Assembly (NCBI GenBank): GCA_022844165.1
Contig: JALHMH010000021.1
Coordinates: 16,646-80,645 of the forward strand
From: Lysobacterales bacterium
GTDB lineage: Bacteria > Pseudomonadota > Gammaproteobacteria > Xanthomonadales > SZUA-5
DNA: 64,000 bases
Direction: 5' to 3'
The notes beneath the pieces are model-generated. The model was not told the DNA's origin, searched no databases, and saw only the letters and a list, made by a program, of their open reading frames with translations. Position 1 is the first letter of the stretch; each line of letters starts with the position of its first letter. This document shows positions 54,280 to 61,399 of this stretch, in pieces. A program made the position numbers and the translations under genes.

Positions 54280-55055
54280 GCTTCTCTTGCATCCAACAAG
54301 TCCAATGCGCGGTACACATCGTTGTTTCGGCTAAGCGCCCTGCCGGGCGGGATCACCAGCGTATCGGCGAGCGAAATGTCTGCACCCGGCAGGTCGCAGA
54401 GCGAAACGGATATGCAGCTCGGACGTTCGATGGGCAACACTGCGGCCCGATACAAGATGCAACGATGATCGCGCGGATACATACGAGCCAATTCATCGAC
54501 CAATAACTTCCGATACGAAGGTCCGGTCGCCAGGCGGCTCAGGGATCGATCGCCGACCATGGCAACTTGCCACAGGATCAAATATGCGCTGGGATCAACC
54601 TGCCGACGGTAAAGCAAGAACTGGCTGGCTTCGTAATGCTGACACCCGACTTCGCCGGGGTCGAAACCAAGATCTGCGTATAGGCAATCTGCTGCCGAAA
54701 CACCCGGCTCCATGATCGCATCCAGCCCAACAGCGCGCGCACGACGAATCACCTCGTGCGCCACCCAGGCAAAAACGCCGGGGTGCCCATAAAACGCGGC
54801 GACCACTTCCTGCCCACCCTGGCCGGCGCGGACAACATCCTCCACCATGGCCTCATAGCCGATTTTGCGCGATCGCCCGGGTACGTAGTGCGGTTGCAAG
54901 CTGCGCGCGTTCGGATTGAGCTCGGCCAACCACAACTCCACGATGCCATCAGAGACGTTGCTGAAGACAACGTCTGCGTTTTCGATCAGGTAGCGCGCGC
55001 GGGGGGTTAAGTGCGCACCCAGCATCATGCCAATACCGACACAGTAAATGGCCAA
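54276..55055 (-). CDS. Split-borosin alpha-N-methyltransferase
   Basis: 259 residues from TTG 55055, chosen for GGAGA 7 bases upstream and because IYCVGIGMMLGAHLT is the family start. It belongs to the tetrapyrrole-methylase fold but carries the borosin hallmarks: YGHPGVF at 89-95, Tyr57-x5-Arg63-x3-Tyr67 matching the OphMA catalytic Y66-R72-Y76 in spacing, EPGVSAADCLYADLGFDP (116-133), YEASQFLLYRRQ (141-152) and LILWQVAMVG (159-168). It should move methyl groups from SAM to backbone amides of the precursor peptide. There is no C-terminal core peptide, so the substrate must be separate, as in SonM. First gene of the operon. Confidence 0.9.
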   Translation of the reverse strand: MAIYCVGIGMMLGAHLTPRARYLIENADVVFSNVSDGIVELWLAELNPNARSLQPHYVPGRSRKIGYEAMVEDVVRAGQGGQEVVAAFYGHPGVFAWVAHEVIRRARAVGLDAIMEPGVSAADCLYADLGFDPGEVGCQHYEASQFLLYRRQVDPSAYLILWQVAMVGDRSLSRLATGPSYRKLLVDELARMYPRDHRCILYRAAVLPIERPSCISVSLCDLPGADISLADTLVIPPGRALSRNNDVYRALDLLDAREA

Positions 55056-55161
55056 GGGGGAATCTCCAGCTGAACCGATAGACAGATCATCACACAAGCC
55101 GTGCGCGCGAACTCGGTATGCTGGGCCGGCGCATGCGGCGCGGCGACTTGACGAGTACAGC

Positions 55162-56526
55162 TTGGGGACTGCGCCATACACCAAAATTCCGTTCGATCGG
55201 CTGGTCGCGTATTCGGCCTTGCAGCTGCCGCTGGCAATGGCGGCGTTGCCGGTCGTGCTCAACGTCACGCACTACTACGGCGAAATTCTAAAGTTGTCGC
55301 TGGCGATGATCGGTCCAATTCTCATTGTCTCGCGCATCATCGATGCAATCCAGGATCCGATCATCGGGCATGTGAGCGATCGTCTGACACGATTTAAGAG
55401 TGGTCGGCTGATTCTCGTCGGCGCAACGGTACCGTTGTTGATGGCTGGTTTCTTCATGCTGTTCGACCCACCAGCGATGTTTCACCCGGTGGGCGATGGC
55501 CCCAACCCGAATTCAACTCTGCTCAGTATCTGGCTGTTTGCAGCACTCGTACTTGTGCACCTGGGCTACGCTTGCGTATCGATCAGTTATCACGCCTACG
55601 GCGCTGAACTCTCAGACGATTACAACGAACGAACTCGCGTGACCGTCGGCCGCGAAGTGTTCGGCCTCACGGGCATGATGATTGCCGTCGTCTTGCCGAC
55701 CTGGCTCACCGCCCGATTCGGCGAAGCCGCCGGATACCAGTGGTTGGGTATCGTGTATTTGCCGATCGCATTGTTATCGGCGCTACCGACGCTGCTGTAT
55801 TCGCCACCTTCGGTGCACGGACCTGTTCAACAAAAGCCTGGCAGTTTGATGGCGTCTTTTTTTGCGCCGCTGAAAAATCCGCTTTATCGTCGATTGCTGC
55901 TGGTGTTCGTTGTGAATGGGTCCGCACTCGGCATCGCGGTGAGTGTGATGCTGTTTTACGTGGAACACGTGCTGGGCGGCGGCAAACTCCAGGCTGGCAT
56001 CATCCTCCTGGCCTATTTCGTTTCCGGCGCTGCCAGTGTGCCACTCTGGATGTTTTTGTCGCGCCGTTGGAGCAAAGCAGCCGCCTGGTTGTTCGGCATT
56101 CTGTTGACAGTTGTCGCTATGGCTATCGCGGCGTTCTTTGGCCGAGGCGACATCGGATTGTTCGTTGCGGTTTCGGTCATCACGGGACTCGGCCTTGGCG
56201 CCGATTACGGCTTGCCGCCATCGATACTCGCAGACGTGATCAATGCTGAAGAAGGGAAAGACTCTCGCGGCGCCACGGGCGCGTACTTTGGCATCTGGGC
56301 TTTGTCGACCAAGCTCGCAACCGCAATCGGCGCCGCGGCTTCGCTTCCGGTGCTCGCAGCGCTGGGCTTTAACCCAAGCGCCGGATCTTACGACACAACT
56401 GCGTTGATTATTGTCTACATCTTTTTACCCATCGCAGTAAAGCTCATCGCTGCTGTATTGCTGTGGCGGATCCAGATTGAAGCCGAGCGCCCGCCTGTGC
56501 GAGAGATCTGGGCAGCGCGTCACTGA
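55162..56526 (+). CDS. MFS transporter, GPH/MFS_2 type
   Basis: 454 residues from TTG 55162, a guess; no good ATG exists in the 5' part except at 55048, which would overlap the divergent methyltransferase start. Twelve helices. The GPH-type motif DAIQDPIIGHVSDRLTRFKSGR between helices two and three is clear. The family moves sugars, drugs or organic acids. Lying head to head with the borosin operon it could export the product, but this is only positional. The last seven bases overlap the convergent small gene. Confidence 0.82.
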   Translation: MGTAPYTKIPFDRLVAYSALQLPLAMAALPVVLNVTHYYGEILKLSLAMIGPILIVSRIIDAIQDPIIGHVSDRLTRFKSGRLILVGATVPLLMAGFFMLFDPPAMFHPVGDGPNPNSTLLSIWLFAALVLVHLGYACVSISYHAYGAELSDDYNERTRVTVGREVFGLTGMMIAVVLPTWLTARFGEAAGYQWLGIVYLPIALLSALPTLLYSPPSVHGPVQQKPGSLMASFFAPLKNPLYRRLLLVFVVNGSALGIAVSVMLFYVEHVLGGGKLQAGIILLAYFVSGAASVPLWMFLSRRWSKAAAWLFGILLTVVAMAIAAFFGRGDIGLFVAVSVITGLGLGADYGLPPSILADVINAEEGKDSRGATGAYFGIWALSTKLATAIGAAASLPVLAALGFNPSAGSYDTTALIIVYIFLPIAVKLIAAVLLWRIQIEAERPPVREIWAARH

Positions 56527-56807
56527 AATTGAGCTAGCGCAGCTTTGCATAGCGCGCCGTCACGGTCTGAGCGGCAGGTGTCGCGCATGGCCTCACAGGC
56601 GGCAATGCCCAGCGTCGAGCCAATACCCTTGACCGCATCTGCCATCGCATTCTCCAATGCGCTTTCGCGGTTCGGCTCGATACTCTCGTCCACCTTTCGT
56701 TCCACCGCATTCACGCATTTTCCATACGCGACTTCCACTGGATCGCGCATCAGCCACCAGGCGATCCCCGCCGCCAACAACAGCATCGTCGCTACCAGAA
56801 TCTTCAT
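56520..56807 (-). CDS. Small membrane-anchored protein with four cysteines
   Basis: 95 residues, start supported by GAGG 10 bases upstream. One N-terminal helix (residues 2-20, signal or anchor), then a helical domain with cysteines at 31, 71, 78 and 87 that could form two disulfides in the periplasm. No known family. Converges with the MFS gene (7-base overlap of the stop ends). Confidence 0.65.
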   Translation of the reverse strand: MKILVATMLLLAAGIAWWLMRDPVEVAYGKCVNAVERKVDESIEPNRESALENAMADAVKGIGSTLGIAACEAMRDTCRSDRDGALCKAALAQFQ

Positions 56808-56898
56808 TGTCGTGATCCTCGCTGGAAAGACGGCAACAGCCTAATCCAGGCCATGTATCGAACGCCAGTTCTGCCGCTCACAATGGCATTATCGAGGG

Positions 56899-59800
56899 AT
56901 GTGTCCGAATCGAACGCGCCGTTATCTTCGACTTGCCATCCTGATTCTCGGCGGGGCGTTCGCTATGCCTGCTGTGGCGTTCGACGCTACTTTTCGGCAG
57001 CTGGGCGCAGATCGCGGACTGTACCAATCGACAATTTCGGCGCTGGTGCAGGATCGTACGGGGTTTCTCTGGATCGGCACACAATCCGGATTGCATCGAT
57101 ATGACGGGCAAGCGATCGAATTCCTGCGTTTGCGGCACGATGCCAATGCGCCCGAAGAGCCCTTTGTTACGGCGCTCGCCGCGGACCACTCGGACGGATT
57201 GTTCGTCGGCACTCCGACCACAGGTATCGGTCGCCTCGATCTGCGAACACTGCGCTTCGCGGCTTGTCCGCCGAGCGCTCACAGCGATCCCGACCGCGCC
57301 GATCAGATTATTCAATTGCGCATCGACCACAAAAACACGCTTTGGATCGTCAGCCATGCAGGCATCGAGATCCTCGAGCCTGATGCGAGCCGGCGACAGG
57401 TGGTTTACCGCGACGCGGAACCATCGACCGTACTCGGAGGCCGCACGATTCTAGGGATAGCCCCGCACGGCAATCGAATGCTGATGGCAACGAAAAGACA
57501 GTTGCTGCGCCTGTCGAAACAGGATGCGCCGGAAGTGCTTCTGGATGGCGATGTGGGCACGATGGAGTCGATCGCTACGCGCGTCGATGGTGGGATCTGG
57601 ATCAAGGCGTCGCGGGGCTTGTTTCGTTACGACAACGGCAAGGTCGAGTATGTGGCGTCCATCAATGCTCAACCCACCACCTCGGTTGTGGTTTCGAATC
57701 TTCTCGACGACGGCCTCGGCGCAGTCTGGTATGGCGTGAGTGGGCACGGTCTGGTGCGTGTCGACTGCACAACCGGAAGGTCGCATTGGTTTCACGGCGA
57801 GGATCGCGTTCCAGGCAAGCTGCCGGCCGACAACATTTCGGTACTCTTGCGCGACGCCAGTGGTTTGATCTGGACAGGCACTGAGTTCAGCGGGCTCTGG
57901 TCGGCACCAAGCGAGGGCAGCCGCTTTCGCACGATTCGAGACCAACCATCGACGGGCAGTCAGACCAGCACCAACAACGTGCGCGCACTGGCAGCGCTTG
58001 GAGAAAGCGTTTTTGTCGGCACCGAAGGACACGGCCTGAAGCAATTTCATTGGCCCACTCAGCAGTTCGAGGACGTGACTGCATGGCTGCTGACGGCGCT
58101 TGCTGAGGCGAACCTGGCGCCGCCGAAAGAAATACGCGTTCATGGATTACGCTCCGACCATGAGGACGTCCTTTGGGCAGCTACCAGTGAGGGTGCGTTC
58201 CGGATCGACGTGCCCGCGGCATCGGCAAAGCTGATTCCGATGCACGATGCGCTGCCAAAAGGTCCGCTGCAACGTTTCGTGCGCAGCACGCTGATCGTCG
58301 GAGACGAGGTTTGGTTCGGCACGCAGGCAAATGGAGTCATACGTTGCGACTCGAACTTCGAACGATGCCGCCAATACCGACATGAAACCAGCAGCTTGAG
58401 CAACGACCTGGTCTTGATGTTGGAGAAGGATCGCCAGGGTCGTATCTGGGCGGGAACACTCGATGGGTTGAACCTTTATGACGCTGCCAAAGATGACTGG
58501 CAATCGTTCGGCGTCGATGACGGGTTGCCGAGTTCTGTGGTTCGGCACATGTTGTCGGGCTCTGAAGGCAGGGTCTTTTTCAGCACCCACGGCGGAGTCG
58601 CGCGGCTCGACATCGTCGAAGGGCGCATTCGCTTCGACAGCGACTTCGCGATTAACCAATCCCCAGACCCGACGACTTATGCCATTGCTGAAGACACGAA
58701 TGGCATGTTCTGGCTATCCGGAAATCGAGGGTTGATTGCCTTCATGCCGGACTCCGGTCATTTTCACACGTTCGGCCCTGAAGACGGGCTTCAAGGGTTC
58801 GAGTTCAACGGCGGATCGGTGGCTGCTATCGATGGCAAACTGCTGTTTGGTGGGATTGGTGGAATCAACGCGTTCGATCCTGCACAGATCCGCGTATCGC
58901 AGTTTACAGCCCGGTTGGCGATCACCGCATGGTCGATCGATGGAGCCGCTGGAGCGCCACTCGCGCCTGGCGAGACACTACGTCTGGCGGCTCACCAGCG
59001 CCAGATCAACTTGTCATTCAGCGCTTTGGATTTCCGCGCCCCATCACGAAATCGCTACGCGCACCGACTACTCGGATTCGACGATGTCTGGGCTGAAGGC
59101 GTGGGTCGTGGCCAGGTGAGCCTGACCAATCTGGCACCGGGCAACTACACGCTACAACTTCGGGCCAGCAACAGCGATGGTGTCTGGAACGAAAAGCTCG
59201 TCGAGATACCCGTCAGCGTTGCTGCCCCTTGGTGGGGAACTCAACAAGCTCGGTTCGCTTACGCAATCCTCGTGGTGGTCAGCGCAGGATTGGCATGGCT
59301 GGTGTTTCGGCGCCGCCGTCAGCGGCGCCTGGCCTATGTTGACGCATTGCGGCTTCGCGAGGATCGCCTGAAGCTGAGCCTTTGGGGTTCGGGCGACGGT
59401 TTCTGGGATTGGGATCTGCGAACGAACACGATTCATCGCGAGGGCCTGGATCGCGTGCTTGGCATGCCACGCAGCGAAATGGAGATGGACCTGAGCGATT
59501 GGAAAACCGGGGAGGTGCATCCTGACGACCTGCCCAAGGTGAACGAACGCATTTTCCGGCACGTTCATGGCCAGGCTGAGCACTATGAATCGGAACACCG
59601 ATTGCGCGGCGCCGATGGCAACTGGATCTGGATTTTGGCGCGTGGCAAGGTTGTCGAACGCGATGCTGCTGGAAACGCGCAGCGCGTGTCGGGCACGGTC
59701 CGAAACATCGAAACTCAAAGACGCGCACAACATGAAGCACGCGTTGCCACGGAGGTGATCCGAACGATGGGCGAAGCGGTCGCGGTGCTCGACTCGGAAT

Positions 59801-61377
59801 TCAGGTTCCAACAATGCAATCCGGCCTTCGAGCGCATGAGCGGTTACACGACGACTGAGTTGCGCGGATTGTCCTGGTCGATGTTCGACAGCACCAAGCA
59901 CGATCCGGCCTTCTACGAACAGCGCATCGGCGCGCTTTCCAGGCACGGGCAATGGCGTGGCGAATGTTGGCAACGCGACCGCAAGGGCGACGACTTGTTG
60001 TTTGCGCTTGATGCCGTGATGACGCGAGACCGGGAGACGGATGCGCCCTATGTGGTCCTGGTGCAAACCGACATTACGGCTCGTAAGCTCGCTGAAGTAG
60101 AACTTCGCCAAATGGCCAGTTTTGATCAGCTCACGGGACTTGCGAATCGCTCGGCGTTGATGAAAGAGCTGGGACAGCGCCTGTTGGAGGCGCGCGCACG
60201 AAACGCACCGGTCGCCATGCTGTTTCTGGACCTGGATCGCTTCAAACAAATCAACGACAGCTTAGGTCATGCAGCCGGCGACGAACTCTTGCGAGCTGTC
60301 GGCCAGCGCCTCGTGAGCCACCTTCCGCAGCTCGCCTTTGTGGCGCGTCAGGGTGGCGACGAGTTCATTGTGCTGCTCGACGACAGCGCTGGCGCAAGAC
60401 ACGCAGTGGACGTCGCCAGACGACTGCTCGATGCCTTCGCCGCACCGATCGATATCCGCGGAAGCGCGGTCAAGATCACCCCGAGTATCGGTATTGCGCT
60501 CTATCCCGATCACGCCAATAACGTTGAGGACTTGATGCGATTTGCGGACGCAGCGATGTATGCGGCCAAGGGTGAAGGGCGTAATTCGATCTTCGTTTAT
60601 CGCGATAGCCTGGCGAGTCATGGAAAACTACGTTTGGAATTGGAGCAAAGCGTTCGGCGCGGTAACGGCTTCCGCGACTTTTCGGTGCATTACCAGCCCA
60701 TTTTTCGCCTGACGGACCGGACACCGGTTGCCGTGGAAGCGTTGTTGCGCTGGCGTTTGCTGGACGAAGAGGTTTCACCTTCCGTGTTTGTTCCACTCCT
60801 CGAAGAAAGCGGGCTGATCATCGAAGTTGGGCGGTTCGTGCTCACTCAGGCACTGGGTCAGCTTGCCGAATGGCGAAGGGCCGGGATGCACGCCTTGCGC
60901 GTCTCGGTCAATCTCTCGACTTTGCAGTTGCTCCGTGCTGAGCTGGTCGGCGAGATCAGGTTAGCACTCGAGAGTGCTGGGTTGCCCGGTAGCGCACTGG
61001 AGCTCGAACTGACCGAAACGCTGGTGATGAGCAATCCAGAACAAGCGATTCGTACGCTCAGCGATTTAAAGGCACTGGGTGTGGTCATCGTCGTCGACGA
61101 CTTCGGCACGGGCTACTCGTCGTTGAGTTATCTGAAACGCCTTCCTATCGATAAGCTCAAGATCGACCGCGAATTCGTCCGCGACTTGATCGATGATGCC
61201 GACGACGCGCTCATTGTGGAGACCATCCTGGCGATGGCGGACGCGTTGAAGATCGGCGTTATTGCCGAGGGCGTGGAGAACGAAGCTCAACTCGCGTTCC
61301 TGGCCGAACACGGCTGCACCGAAGTGCAAGGATTCCTGCTCGGCAGGCCGTTGCCGGCCGCTGAACTCTGGAACTGA
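56899..61377 (+). CDS. Beta-propeller sensor with PAS, GGDEF and EAL domains
   Basis: 1492 residues. Signal peptide (MCPNRTRRYLRLAILILGGAFAMPAVA), propeller repeats (about 30-700: TGFLWIGTQSGLHRYDG, GLIWTGTEFSGLWSAP, GRIWAGTLDGLNLYD), Y_Y_Y domain (about 705-775), a membrane helix (about 785-803), two PAS domains (about 815-925 and 945-1060), GGDEF (intact GGDEF near 1152; no RxxD) and EAL (EAL near 1280, SVNLSTLQL, ELTETL, DDFGTGYSS, KIDREFV, EGVE), all catalytic EAL residues present. It could both make and degrade c-di-GMP. The extracytoplasmic half is homologous in design to the 937-residue cyclase. Confidence 0.93.
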   Translation: MCPNRTRRYLRLAILILGGAFAMPAVAFDATFRQLGADRGLYQSTISALVQDRTGFLWIGTQSGLHRYDGQAIEFLRLRHDANAPEEPFVTALAADHSDGLFVGTPTTGIGRLDLRTLRFAACPPSAHSDPDRADQIIQLRIDHKNTLWIVSHAGIEILEPDASRRQVVYRDAEPSTVLGGRTILGIAPHGNRMLMATKRQLLRLSKQDAPEVLLDGDVGTMESIATRVDGGIWIKASRGLFRYDNGKVEYVASINAQPTTSVVVSNLLDDGLGAVWYGVSGHGLVRVDCTTGRSHWFHGEDRVPGKLPADNISVLLRDASGLIWTGTEFSGLWSAPSEGSRFRTIRDQPSTGSQTSTNNVRALAALGESVFVGTEGHGLKQFHWPTQQFEDVTAWLLTALAEANLAPPKEIRVHGLRSDHEDVLWAATSEGAFRIDVPAASAKLIPMHDALPKGPLQRFVRSTLIVGDEVWFGTQANGVIRCDSNFERCRQYRHETSSLSNDLVLMLEKDRQGRIWAGTLDGLNLYDAAKDDWQSFGVDDGLPSSVVRHMLSGSEGRVFFSTHGGVARLDIVEGRIRFDSDFAINQSPDPTTYAIAEDTNGMFWLSGNRGLIAFMPDSGHFHTFGPEDGLQGFEFNGGSVAAIDGKLLFGGIGGINAFDPAQIRVSQFTARLAITAWSIDGAAGAPLAPGETLRLAAHQRQINLSFSALDFRAPSRNRYAHRLLGFDDVWAEGVGRGQVSLTNLAPGNYTLQLRASNSDGVWNEKLVEIPVSVAAPWWGTQQARFAYAILVVVSAGLAWLVFRRRRQRRLAYVDALRLREDRLKLSLWGSGDGFWDWDLRTNTIHREGLDRVLGMPRSEMEMDLSDWKTGEVHPDDLPKVNERIFRHVHGQAEHYESEHRLRGADGNWIWILARGKVVERDAAGNAQRVSGTVRNIETQRRAQHEARVATEVIRTMGEAVAVLDSEFRFQQCNPAFERMSGYTTTELRGLSWSMFDSTKHDPAFYEQRIGALSRHGQWRGECWQRDRKGDDLLFALDAVMTRDRETDAPYVVLVQTDITARKLAEVELRQMASFDQLTGLANRSALMKELGQRLLEARARNAPVAMLFLDLDRFKQINDSLGHAAGDELLRAVGQRLVSHLPQLAFVARQGGDEFIVLLDDSAGARHAVDVARRLLDAFAAPIDIRGSAVKITPSIGIALYPDHANNVEDLMRFADAAMYAAKGEGRNSIFVYRDSLASHGKLRLELEQSVRRGNGFRDFSVHYQPIFRLTDRTPVAVEALLRWRLLDEEVSPSVFVPLLEESGLIIEVGRFVLTQALGQLAEWRRAGMHALRVSVNLSTLQLLRAELVGEIRLALESAGLPGSALELELTETLVMSNPEQAIRTLSDLKALGVVIVVDDFGTGYSSLSYLKRLPIDKLKIDREFVRDLIDDADDALIVETILAMADALKIGVIAEGVENEAQLAFLAEHGCTEVQGFLLGRPLPAAELWN

Positions 61378-61399
61378 GGAGCGGCAAGCCCGCGGTCAC

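Noticed and set aside
54276..55055. Annotation of the methyltransferase as a cobalt-precorrin methylase linked to cobS-cobT
   Set aside because: The fold is shared, but YGHPGVF, the Tyr-x5-Arg-x3-Tyr set and the coupled small peptide gene are borosin features, and the cob genes are about 10 kb away in another operon.
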